Shown one piece after another: positions 1 through 6,758 of a stretch of DNA of 42,912 nucleotides. A model generated the notes under the pieces. That model searched no databases. It was not told the DNA's origin and worked only from the letters and a program-made list of their open reading frames with translations. A program made the translations under genes and the position numbers. Source of the stretch: an uncultured Desulfomicrobiaceae bacterium (GTDB lineage: Bacteria > Desulfobacterota > Desulfovibrionia > Desulfovibrionales > Desulfomicrobiaceae); NCBI GenBank assembly GCA_937989665.1, contig CALKRN010000019.1, forward strand, positions 1 to 42,912, written 5' to 3'. How positions within the stretch are numbered: the stretch's first letter is position 1; each line of letters opens with the position of its first letter.

Positions 1-278
1 TTCTTGCGCACCGCCTCGATGATGGTCTTGGGGTCGATGCGCTCGTGGACGTGGAGCGAGACGGTTGGCACCTCGAACGACGTGCGCTCGGCTTTGCCCG
101 CCCAGACCAGTTGCGGGTCGAGGTGCGGGTCGTAGGCGTAGCGCTTCTTCTTCTGCTCGGCGTCCGGATCGGTTTCGGGCGTTACCAACCCAACCGGCGG
201 GTTGTTGACGCGCTGCTTGTCCCTGTGTTCGTAGGTTTCGATCGGAGGTTTAGTCTCGGTCTTCTTCTTTCCTGCCAT
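1..278 (-). CDS. Site-specific DNA methyltransferase (type III Mod-like), N-terminal part
   Basis: The minus strand reads 92 codons from an ATG at 278 and runs off the left edge, so only the N-terminus is present. The start is supported by AGGAAGGATTTG directly before the ATG. The protein begins with a Lys-rich stretch, then carries recognisable blocks NNPPVGLVTPETDP, DPHLDPQLVWAGKAE and VPTVSLHVHERIDPKTI. From memory, these are typical of the N-terminus of large adenine-specific methyltransferases associated with type III-like restriction-modification. The catalytic DPPY and FxGxG motifs would lie outside the window. The gene sits beside a second methylase/nuclease pair and a toxin-antitoxin pair, which suggests a defence island. 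The family call rests on remembered similarity of these blocks. Confidence 0.72.
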   Translation of the reverse strand, partial: MAGKKKTETKPPIETYEHRDKQRVNNPPVGLVTPETDPDAEQKKKRYAYDPHLDPQLVWAGKAERTSFEVPTVSLHVHERIDPKTIIEAVRK

Positions 279-322
279 CAAATCCTTCCTATCGGTTTCG
301 TCATGCGTTGATTCGGGAGGCT

Positions 323-353
323 AAAGATTGTTCCCCATCACAGGGGAATCTTT
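323..353. other. Bulged hairpin in the leader of the methyltransferase gene
   Basis: AAAGATT (323-329) pairs with AATCTTT (347-353) and CCCC (333-336) with GGGG (343-346), leaving a GTT bulge and a six-base loop. It lies about 45 bases upstream of the methyltransferase start. It could be a terminator of an upstream minus-strand transcript or a leader structure. There is no clear U-tract on either strand. Confidence 0.35.
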
Positions 354-426
354 CGCTTTTCGCTGTCTTAAGACGCTTTCAGATACTGCGCAGGAAATGA
401 CTTGAGCCATTGGACCAAATGTATCT

Positions 427-675
427 TCATGGAGTTCCATCGGTCGCTCGATTTCGTTCGACACGTTTACGGATCGATATACAACACCTTGCAACGCCTA
501 TTGCCAACGCCTCCTTCGGGGCATTGGGATTCTTGCAGTCGAGTGCATCATCGGCACGCAGCTCCAGCCATGCCTGGTCCTTTTCGTGGACTGCTTTGAC
601 GGCGCTGCGGTGCTCTCGCAACGGAGCCGAGAGCGACTCGGGCAGCATGGTTATGCGAACCTTGGTAATCTTGCC
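427..675 (-). pseudogene. Decayed integron-type tyrosine recombinase (IntI-like) fragment
   Basis: In one minus-strand frame the translation reads GGKITKVRITMLPESLSAPL, followed by REH, VKAVHEKD, ALDCKNPNAPKE and CISIRKRVERNRATDG. These track the mid-region of integron integrases, which in family members runs roughly GGKDRVTMLPESL, LHEKDLA, ALERKYPNAxKEW and SVDPRSGxxRRHH. The catalytic HxxR and Tyr segments that should follow are not found, and no convincing N-terminal half lies upstream in any frame. The best reading is an eroded remnant. The orientation matters: the 5' side of the fossil faces the attC-like sites and cassette-like genes to the right, as in an integron. The evidence is one patch of about 75 residues with several substitutions. 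Confidence 0.45.
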
Positions 676-1044
676 GCCCCTGGCGGAACGTTCGCTGCGA
701 GAAAAGCTTCTTGCCGTTGCTCGAGGCGTTTCGGTGCGCGCGAGAAACGCGCTGGAGGATCTCCCGTGGGCGGTGAGGAACCCTTCGCTCTTGTTTGCAC
801 GCCCGCTGGCATCGGGTTCAATCCTCGTTTTTGCCAAATCCCCCGTCGCTCAAGGCACTCATGAGGGGCGTACTCATAACCTTGGAGGTCTCGTCAAGGC
901 CCAAGTCCGCTTTTTTCGCGGCCGTCCAAAAGCCAAACCCCTCCGACACGTTCCGACCGCGCACAAGCAGCTTGTCTCGGCGCAGGAAAAGTCGGCCGGT
1001 GAGGAACTGGCGCAAAAGGCCAAGAAGGAACGTGGGGGAGCAAG

Positions 1045-1107
1045 CTGAACGATAGGCGTCAGCCGCACGCGCAGCGAAGCGGCGTCAGGTGGAAGCGCTT
1101 GTTAGCC
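1045..1107 (+). repeat. attC-like site 1
   Basis: The right half contains CAGGTGGAAGCGC (1086-1098) followed by GTTAGCC (1101-1107), which resembles the L' and R' boxes of an integron attC site. GCCGC (1063-1067) and GCGGC (1079-1083) can pair to give a short central stem. The left arm is degenerate and does not pair well with the right arm. The block at 1077-1100 is repeated in close form at 1818-1841, on the other side of the toxin-antitoxin pair. Confidence 0.4.
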
Positions 1108-1127
1108 GGCGCCCTGCTTCCCTACTA

Positions 1128-1514
1128 TCACCAAACAACTTGAACAGCATACCTGGCAATGTTGGGGTCTGCACTTACCAACACCGCTTCTTCAACAAGG
1201 GCTTGCGCAACCAGCAAACGATCAAACGGGTCTTTGTGGTGTGCAGGCAAATTTTCCAATGCCAGCACATGCGCCAGCGTAATCGGCAGTATTTCAACGT
1301 TGTTAATTCGTTGTTGACCTTCTATGATCTCTTTCAGGGGCAGAGCCAGCCGCAGTTTTCCCAACTGAAGTTTGATTTGTATTTCCCAGACGCTGACCGC
1401 GCTGAGCAACAGAATGCTCTGGCGATCCTGACAAAGTGCCCGAACGCGTGGCGAGAGTTTGGCGGGCTCACTATCCCACCAGATAAACGTGTGCGTGTCC
1501 AGTAGCAACTTCAT
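1128..1514 (-). CDS. PIN-domain toxin (VapC-like)
   Basis: This is a 128-residue PIN-domain protein, the usual length for a VapC ribonuclease toxin. It opens with MKLLLDTHTFIWW, supplying the first PIN acidic residue (Asp6). It continues with SAVSVWEI, where the Glu is the second acidic position, HKDPFDRLLVAQA (third acidic block) and LVSADPNIARY (fourth). VapC toxins are Mg-dependent RNases that cut tRNA or rRNA when the antitoxin is degraded. The start codon overlaps the antitoxin stop by four bases (ATGA), so the two genes are translationally coupled. The pair lies between two attC-like sequences, as expected for a stabilising integron cassette. The RNA target cannot be read from the sequence. 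Confidence 0.88.
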   Translation of the reverse strand: MKLLLDTHTFIWWDSEPAKLSPRVRALCQDRQSILLLSAVSVWEIQIKLQLGKLRLALPLKEIIEGQQRINNVEILPITLAHVLALENLPAHHKDPFDRLLVAQALVEEAVLVSADPNIARYAVQVVW

Positions 1515-1735
1515 GCGTTGCCCGTCCAGAATTCTTCAGGTAGAGGTTCGTCAAAGTCTGGGCTCGTCCAAATTGCTCCTGCGTGTAAACCTGCCACACG
1601 AGCGGAGACAGGCACAAGACGGGCAACAGGCGTCATCTCATCGGTGAGAATCCATTCGACTCCTGAGGCAAGCTGGGAGAGCAACTCTTGTAATCGTGTT
1701 TGCGCTTCCTTCACATCAATTTGTTTGGTCAACAT
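1511..1735 (-). CDS. Antitoxin of the PIN toxin (Phd/YefM-like)
   Basis: This 74-residue protein lies directly upstream of the PIN toxin and overlaps it by four bases. It starts at an ATG preceded by AGGAGAAGG. The N-terminal half, with VKEAQTRLQELLSQLASG followed by EWILTDEMTPVARLVP, matches the Phd/YefM antitoxin fold that binds operator DNA. The Asp/Glu-rich tail around DFDEPLPEEFW is the likely toxin-binding segment. Such antitoxins usually repress their own operon together with the toxin. The assignment follows from size, gene order and the Phd-like N-terminus. No operator palindrome was identified. Confidence 0.82.
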   Translation of the reverse strand: MLTKQIDVKEAQTRLQELLSQLASGVEWILTDEMTPVARLVPVSARVAGLHAGAIWTSPDFDEPLPEEFWTGNA

Positions 1736-1777
1736 GGAACCTTCTCCTTGTGAACTGATTCGCGATCACGTTGCGCT

Positions 1778-1847
1778 GGCTAACGACCTGCGCTTCACCT
1801 GCGCCGCGAAGCGCAGGAAAGCGGTGTCAGGTGCAAGCGCGTGTGAG
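1778..1847 (+). repeat. attC-like site 2
   Basis: GGCTAAC (1778-1784) resembles an attC R'' box. GCGCTTCACCTG (1790-1801) pairs with CAGGTG-C-AAGCGC (1828-1840), leaving one unpaired C. A single extrahelical base in the outer arm is a hallmark of attC sites because it sets the recombining strand. The expected R' box is degenerate (GTGTGAG at 1841-1847 instead of a GTTRRRY sequence), so the site may be inactive. The stop codon of the neighbouring methylase lies at 1827-1829, inside this element. Confidence 0.5.
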
Positions 1848-2747
1848 GTGGCGCTGTTCAAAAATACGGTAAGGCGCTTGTTGTTCAAGAAGCTGGGATT
1901 GAATTGCTCCATTGGCAGAATAATTTGTAATGACCAATTCTGTAATTTTGCCGCGCTTTGCTCCATTGCAATTAATGGCACGATTAGCCAGAACTTCGTC
2001 AATAGCAAAATATTCAGACTGATACAAAGAGCGCACAGTAGGAGTATCAGAATTAGAGACCATGATATAAACATTGTTCTTACTCAATTTCATGCAAATA
2101 TCCCGTAGTCGTTCTTGGTCTTGCAGGCCAAAGCCATTGGCATAGTAAGAAGTAAAGTTGGCTGTTGGCGAAACAGGAACATAGGGTGGGTCGAAGTACA
2201 CCCAATCACCTGGCTCTGCTCTATCGATGACTGTGTCAAATGCAGCGCAGAGGATTTCGACATTTTGTAATGCTTGAGAGACTGCCCATAGGTTATCTCG
2301 ATCCAGATACTTCGGTGATTTATATCGCCCGAATGGCACATTGAATTGTCCTTTCCGATTGACACGATACAAACCGTTATACCCTGTTTTGTTCAGATAG
2401 ATCATCCTCGCGGCTCGTTCAGACAGCCTCAATTTCCAAGGGTCTTTTCTGCGAACCTCGTAGTAAAATTCTTTGTCGTGGGGAAATTCCGACAAGACAC
2501 GGATAACTTCAGCTACGTGGTCACGAATAGCCAAATACGTATCTATGAGTTCCGCATTGATATCGGAAAGAATCGCGCGCCGAATATGATTTTCTCGATA
2601 CAGGCGAAAGAAGAGCGCCCCACTACCCACAAATGGTTCATGATATGTGTTGAAGCAGACTGGTTTGCGTTCTAGCAATGCATCTGCTAATTGAGTCTTG
2701 CCGCCAGCCCATTTGAGAAAAGGTCGTGGAACAGGTAATCGACTCAT
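1827..2747 (-). CDS. Dam-like adenine-specific DNA methyltransferase (D12 class)
   Basis: This is a 306-residue N6-adenine methyltransferase of the Dam/M.DpnII (D12) type. Near the N-terminus [12 protein letters not shown] is the signature of the class. [12 protein letters not shown] is the AdoMet-binding FxGxG motif, and [10 protein letters not shown] carries the catalytic [15 protein letters not shown] and IMVSNSDT are further conserved blocks. The order FxGxG before DPPY marks the alpha class. An ATG at 2777 is in frame, but the one at 2747 was chosen because it directly precedes [17 protein letters not shown] and begins two bases after the upstream nuclease gene ends. With that nuclease it forms a probable type II restriction-modification pair. 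Base composition is more AT-rich than the housekeeping genes. The recognition sequence is unknown. Confidence 0.93.
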   Translation of the reverse strand: MSRLPVPRPFLKWAGGKTQLADALLERKPVCFNTYHEPFVGSGALFFRLYRENHIRRAILSDINAELIDTYLAIRDHVAEVIRVLSEFPHDKEFYYEVRRKDPWKLRLSERAARMIYLNKTGYNGLYRVNRKGQFNVPFGRYKSPKYLDRDNLWAVSQALQNVEILCAAFDTVIDRAEPGDWVYFDPPYVPVSPTANFTSYYANGFGLQDQERLRDICMKLSKNNVYIMVSNSDTPTVRSLYQSEYFAIDEVLANRAINCNGAKRGKITELVITNYSANGAIQSQLLEQQAPYRIFEQRHLTRACT

Positions 2748-2749
2748 TT

Positions 2750-3139
2750 TTACAGTCCAAAATACAGGCGCAACCAATCTTCTAGTTCGTCAAACCAGAC
2801 CACCTTGCCTGTGGACATCAAATAACCGCGCATATTCGCAGAAAAGCCTTCGCCATCAATCACTACTATTCCTGGGATTGGCCAATGGGCTATGTCTTGA
2901 ATCGTAGCGGGGACTTTCTCTTCCGCTGTCCCGGGCGTGGCTTGAAATTTACATTCAATGCCCAGTTGTTTACCACTCTTCTCATCAGTGATTACCACGT
3001 CAATGTATCGTTGTTGTCCCCATAACCTTCTTGCTGCCCTCACTTCCGTTTGTGCTCGCAATCCAAGACGTTGCGCAAGAGCAACGACTCGTTGTTTCAG
3101 TTCATCGCCACTTTTTGGAGCAGTTCCTTTTCCTGGCAT
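2750..3139 (-). CDS. PD-(D/E)XK-fold nuclease, probable restriction endonuclease partner of the Dam-like methylase
   Basis: This is a 129-residue protein with a compact PD-(D/E)XK core: [11 protein letters not shown] supplies the Asp, and about a dozen residues later GIECKFQ gives the E-x-K pair. A preceding helix ([17 protein letters not shown]) and a Trp-rich C-terminus complete a minimal nuclease fold. It lies two bases upstream of the methylase on the same strand, which strongly suggests a co-expressed cutter and protecting methylase. A GGAG lies about nine bases before the start. The specific restriction family is not recognised and the cleavage site cannot be inferred. It could instead be a repair or nicking endonuclease of the same fold. 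Confidence 0.72.
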   Translation of the reverse strand: MPGKGTAPKSGDELKQRVVALAQRLGLRAQTEVRAARRLWGQQRYIDVVITDEKSGKQLGIECKFQATPGTAEEKVPATIQDIAHWPIPGIVVIDGEGFSANMRGYLMSTGKVVWFDELEDWLRLYFGL

Positions 3140-3672
3140 GTCGTAGTACTCCTGAAAGTATATCGCCTTTATTTTACCACGCGAATGTTCTACTTCTATT
3201 GGGTCAAGGCAATAAACTTAGAGTAGTACCTAACCCTGGTTAGCTCGAGCCGTCAACGCCGCATCGTTGAGAGGCCTGAGCAAGTGGATGCGTTGCGCAA
3301 GAAGCGCGCCGAGGCCGAAGCCAAGGCCAGCCTGCATTCTCCCCGTGCTCTTCAATATTCGGCGACCTGTTGGCCAAGCCGTAGGGTTTCCCGAACAAGA
3401 CGCTGGGGACGCCGTCCTTTTTTGAGCTGGCAAGACAGTAGAACAGAACCAGGATGGGCGTGGGTGGGGTCTCCCCATTGAGACCATCTCTGGAGACAAT
3501 GAAGTCGGCGCGCTGTGTACCGCCTACCGCCTGCTGCATACCCAGGCCGCAGGCGCTCAGGCAGCCCATGTTGGCCCGCAGGTAGAGCAATGGAGGCAGG
3601 GGAGTTGGGCTGCCTGGTACGGTATCCTCGAGGGAGTCCCTGAGGCTTCTGAACGGGGACACCCATGCAACT
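3140..3672. other. Gene-free stretch with a perfect CTAACC/GGTTAG palindrome
   Basis: No open frame here has recognisable protein motifs or a convincing ribosome binding site. At 3230-3243 CTAACC and GGTTAG form a perfect inverted repeat around two bases. These are also the sequences of the outer core boxes of attC sites, so it could be a collapsed cassette boundary, though this is speculative. The nuclease gene promoter must lie at the left of this stretch. Nothing further is seen between about 3250 and 3670. Confidence 0.4.
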
Positions 3673-3697
3673 AAAACGCCCCGATGGGCTCGGGGCG
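3673..3697 (-). terminator. Intrinsic terminator of the lut operon
   Basis: On the minus strand an eight-base stem CGCCCCGA/TCGGGGCG (3677-3684 with 3690-3697) with a five-base loop is followed by TTTT (3676-3673). It lies about 36 bases after the stop codon of the lutBA-type gene. Confidence 0.85.
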
Positions 3698-3733
3698 TGG
3701 TGCGGATTTGCGCAAGGGTGTGCTTGCGTTGGG

Positions 3734-5863
3734 TTATTTCAGATGGGCCGCCAGGACTTCGGCCATGTGGCGGACCTCGAAGCCGTGTCCGTGCTGCACC
3801 GCTCCGCCTCGCAGCTGCAGGACGCAGCCGGGGCATTCGGTGACGAGGGTCTCGGCGTGCGTGCGGGCGACATCAGCGAGCTTCAGTTTGAGGATATTTT
3901 CCGAAATGCCTGGGAACTTGGCCGAATAGGTTCCGCCAAAGCCGCAGCAGACCTGCTCGAGCTCGGCCGCGGCGTACTCGTAGCCCGCGGTTTGGAGCAG
4001 TTGCCGGGGTTCTTCCGTAACCCCCATGCCCCGGCACAGGTGGCAGGGGGCGTGGAGGGTGGCCCGCTCCATGGTTTGGCGGAAGTGGTCAGGAGCGAGA
4101 CCTAAGCGCGAGACAAAGACGGAAAACGGCATGACCTTGGCCGCGAAGGCGCGCACTTCCGGCGTGCTTCCGAGGAGCTGGGCGTAGCCGTGTGCCAGGT
4201 GGGAGGCACAGGAGGCGCACAGCGTGACAATGGCATCGTACTCGCCAGTAAGGGCGGCCATGTTCTGCCGGGCGACGTCTTGGGCTGCCGCCTTTTCCCC
4301 CATGGTGGTCAGCGGCAGGCCGCAGCACGTCTGTTCCATGGGGAAGTCCACGGCCACCTTGGCGTGGGCCAAGACCTTGAGGGCGGCCTCGAGGTGCTCA
4401 GGATAGACGAAGTCCTGGACGCACCCGGAGAAGAGGGCAATGCGCATGGTGGGCTGGTCGATGTGCGGCCTGAGTGCCGGAAAGCGGTCGCGGAACGGGA
4501 CCTCGGCGATGGCGGGCAAGGCGCGAAAACCGTGGTCTTTGGTGAAGATCTGCGGCAAGTGGCGCAGATATCCCCCGCTGGCCACCGGTTTTTGGGCGAA
4601 CTTGGCCGCACGAAGCAACCCATGGAAGAATTTACGGTTTTTCATGGCCATGGAAAGTAAGCTCGAGGTCAGGGGCCGGCCTTCCTCCTCGTTGATCCGG
4701 GCGCGGATCTCCTGGATGAGCAGGGGCAAATCGATCCCCGCGGCGCAGATGTGCTTGCACGCCTGGCAGTTGATGCAGTTCTGGGCCAGGGTCTTGGCCT
4801 TATCTTTGCCGTGGAAGAAGTAGGTAAGGATGAGACCGATGGCGCCGATGTAGATATGGCCCATGGCGTGGCCCCCCACCATGCGGTACACGGGGCAAAC
4901 ATTGGCGCAGGCCCCACAGCGCACGCAGCGGAGCACCTGGCGAAAGAGCGGGTCCTTGGCCAGGGCACGGCGGCCGTTATCGAGGAAGATGACATGCATC
5001 TCTTTGGTGCCGCTCGTGGCCGCGGCGCAGGGATTAGCCCCAGAGATCCAGGTGACATAGCTCGTAATGGCCTGGCCCGTGGCATTTTTGGGCAGGACGC
5101 GCAGGATGTGGAGGGCGTCTTCCAGGCTAGCGCAGAGCTTATCGAGGCCGGTGAGTACGATGTGGACCCGTGGCAGGGTGGTCACGAGGCGGGCATTGCC
5201 TTCGTTGGTGACGATGCCGATGGTTCCGGTCTCGGCGATGGCGAAATTGGCCCCGGAGATGCCCAGGTCTGCGGCCGCATACTTGGGGCGCAGCTCTCGG
5301 CGTGCCACCTTGACCAGGCGTTGGATGTCTGTGGGTTGGGTTTGGCGGGTGACCTGAGAGAAGAGGTCGGCCACTTGGTAGCGGGAGAGGTGGATGGCGG
5401 GCATCACCATGTGGCTTGGGCCTTCGTGGCGCAGCTGGATGATCCACTCGCCGAGGTCGGTTTCGGTAATCTCAAAGCCTTCGGCTTCAAGGGTGTGGTT
5501 AAGGAGGGTCTCTTCCGCGGTCATAGACTTGGATTTGACCACCCTCCGGCAGCCAGCGGCCTTGCCGATTTGGGCAATGAGGGCATTGGCCTCGGCGGCG
5601 TCTTGGGCAAGATGGACGTGCACGCCGCGTTTTTCCGCTTCGGCTTTAAATTGGACAAAGAGTTCATCGAGCCGTGTCAGGCCTGCATCTTTAACCTCGA
5701 CGACCTTTTGGATAAGGGCCGCTGCGTCGTATTCCCGAAAGGCATTGGCCCGGCCGGCAGGATAGGCAGTGGCAAATTTATCCATAGCCTCGCGCAAAAA
5801 GGCATTATCGAGGGCAGCGCGTACTTGCTGATTATAGTCTCGAAGGGTTGTAGCGGTGTGCAT
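3734..5863 (-). CDS. lutB: Fused LutB/LutA-type L-lactate oxidation iron-sulfur protein (LUD domain + 2x[4Fe-4S] + CCG domains)
   Basis: This 709-residue protein has an N-terminal LUD domain (about 70-300, with LGISGANFAIAETGTIGIV). Two [4Fe-4S] motifs follow, CVRCGACANVCP (313-324) and CINCQACKHIC (363-373). The C-terminal part from about residue 450 carries the cysteine-rich CCG repeats of LutA/GlpC (TCCGLPL, LCASCASH, HAPCHLCRG, VCCGFGG, ECPGC). In many bacteria LutA and LutB are separate; here they form one chain, as in the lactate operon of Desulfovibrio. With LutC it forms a flavin-free lactate dehydrogenase feeding electrons to the respiratory chain. Its ATG overlaps the lutC stop by one base (TAATG), so expression is coupled. 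A rho-independent terminator follows. The dehydrogenase role is inferred from family and context. Confidence 0.9.
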   Translation of the reverse strand: MHTATTLRDYNQQVRAALDNAFLREAMDKFATAYPAGRANAFREYDAAALIQKVVEVKDAGLTRLDELFVQFKAEAEKRGVHVHLAQDAAEANALIAQIGKAAGCRRVVKSKSMTAEETLLNHTLEAEGFEITETDLGEWIIQLRHEGPSHMVMPAIHLSRYQVADLFSQVTRQTQPTDIQRLVKVARRELRPKYAAADLGISGANFAIAETGTIGIVTNEGNARLVTTLPRVHIVLTGLDKLCASLEDALHILRVLPKNATGQAITSYVTWISGANPCAAATSGTKEMHVIFLDNGRRALAKDPLFRQVLRCVRCGACANVCPVYRMVGGHAMGHIYIGAIGLILTYFFHGKDKAKTLAQNCINCQACKHICAAGIDLPLLIQEIRARINEEEGRPLTSSLLSMAMKNRKFFHGLLRAAKFAQKPVASGGYLRHLPQIFTKDHGFRALPAIAEVPFRDRFPALRPHIDQPTMRIALFSGCVQDFVYPEHLEAALKVLAHAKVAVDFPMEQTCCGLPLTTMGEKAAAQDVARQNMAALTGEYDAIVTLCASCASHLAHGYAQLLGSTPEVRAFAAKVMPFSVFVSRLGLAPDHFRQTMERATLHAPCHLCRGMGVTEEPRQLLQTAGYEYAAAELEQVCCGFGGTYSAKFPGISENILKLKLADVARTHAETLVTECPGCVLQLRGGAVQHGHGFEVRHMAEVLAAHLK

Positions 5864-6492
5864 TAGGCTTCCTCCGTGAGCAAAATGTGGAGCTCCAAGG
5901 GGCCATGGACACCGAGGGCCAGGACCCGTTCGATGTCTGCGGTGCGGCTTGCCCCGGTAATAAAGGCCAAGTAGTTGGGATGACGGGCAAGATAGCGCCG
6001 CAGCGTGTCGGCGATGTTTTCTGCCGTGGGGACAATGCGATTTTTGGGAAGTACGGCCACATGGATTTCGCTGATCATGGTAGCCAGGCGGCCTTCTTCA
6101 CTCACCGCGTCCAGGACAAGGGTGCCGGTTTCGGCAATACCGTGCTGGCAGACGGTAAAGCCGATATCTACCCCGCCGAGGTGCTGGCGCAGGCCGTCTT
6201 CAATAACCGAGATGCCGTTTTCCTTGGCGCGGGCCACGAGGATTTCGCGGGTGGCGGCATCAAGACCCGGGGCGGCGATGATCTTGCCCCAGTCTTTGAG
6301 GCCACAGAGGTCTTTGCCACTGGCCGATAGCGACTCATCACATCCAGAGACGAGGATTTGGCAGGCCTCTTTGTGGACGCAAAGGTCCACCGTGTAGGCC
6401 ACGGCCTCGGCCATGGTCTCTACCTCGCTTACGACGGCGGAGACCGCTTCGGCCTTTTTGCGGAAGCGTTCCACGAGGGCATGGGGTTCCAT
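5863..6492 (-). CDS. lutC: LutC-type LUD-domain protein of lactate utilisation
   Basis: This 209-residue protein is a single LUD (YkgG/LutC) domain. Characteristic blocks are DIGFTVCQHGIAETGTLVLD, RLATMISEIHVAVLP, and near the C-terminus FITGASRTADIERVLALGVHGP. It is the third component of the LutABC lactate dehydrogenase complex. It is first in the operon, starting at an ATG preceded by AAAGGAG and ending in a one-base overlap with the lutBA-type fusion. A sigma54-like promoter lies about 40 bases upstream, consistent with known sigma54 control of organic acid oxidation genes in Desulfovibrio. The regulator is not in this window. The family call is firm, the physiological substrate an inference. 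Confidence 0.88.
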   Translation of the reverse strand: MEPHALVERFRKKAEAVSAVVSEVETMAEAVAYTVDLCVHKEACQILVSGCDESLSASGKDLCGLKDWGKIIAAPGLDAATREILVARAKENGISVIEDGLRQHLGGVDIGFTVCQHGIAETGTLVLDAVSEEGRLATMISEIHVAVLPKNRIVPTAENIADTLRRYLARHPNYLAFITGASRTADIERVLALGVHGPLELHILLTEEA

Positions 6493-6528
6493 AGGATTCT
6501 CCTTTGGACAAAAAGTTTGCCTTGGACT

Positions 6529-6544
6529 TGCGGGAATCGTGCCA
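6529..6544 (-). promoter_or_regulatory. Sigma54-like promoter of the lut operon
   Basis: On the minus strand TGGCACGATTCCCGCA (6544 down to 6529) keeps the -24 GG and -12 GC at exactly the consensus spacing of TGGCAC-N5-TTGCW, with a weaker CC in place of TT. The predicted start is near 6518, giving a leader of roughly 25 bases before lutC. A perfect palindrome GGGAATTCCC lies just upstream at 6555-6564. Confidence 0.6.
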
Positions 6545-6725
6545 CGCAGGCTCAGGGAATTCCCATGAAAGGCCTATCTTAGCCCAAGAGCGGCGAGAGA
6601 AGGGCAGTACTGGCGCGAGTCTTGGGTTTGGCAGGGGGTGCCAAGGCCGGGGAGTTGGGGTTGTTCCCCTGTTGGTCCGCGTTGGCTCTCACCGCTAGCA
6701 GCTGCTGGGGGCGGTTTGGTGCGGC

Positions 6726-6756
6726 AAAACCCCCAAGGGGGTGGGGCAAAAGCCCC
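6726..6756 (-). terminator. Hairpins downstream of msbA, terminator-like
   Basis: Directly after the msbA stop, the minus strand reads GGGGCTTTTGCCCC and then ACCCCCTTGGGGGTTTTG. The second hairpin is followed by a short T run. It is a likely intrinsic terminator of the envelope operon. Confidence 0.6.
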
Positions 6757-6758
6757 AA

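Noticed and set aside
586..1048. Plus-strand frames in the left region
   Set aside because: Not supported by motifs; they are antisense to the integrase fossil and contain Ser/Arg-rich noise.
3240..3836. A 198-codon minus-strand frame overlapping the lut operon terminator
   Set aside because: It reads through the terminator and into the opposite frame of the lutBA gene, has no ribosome site and no recognisable motif.
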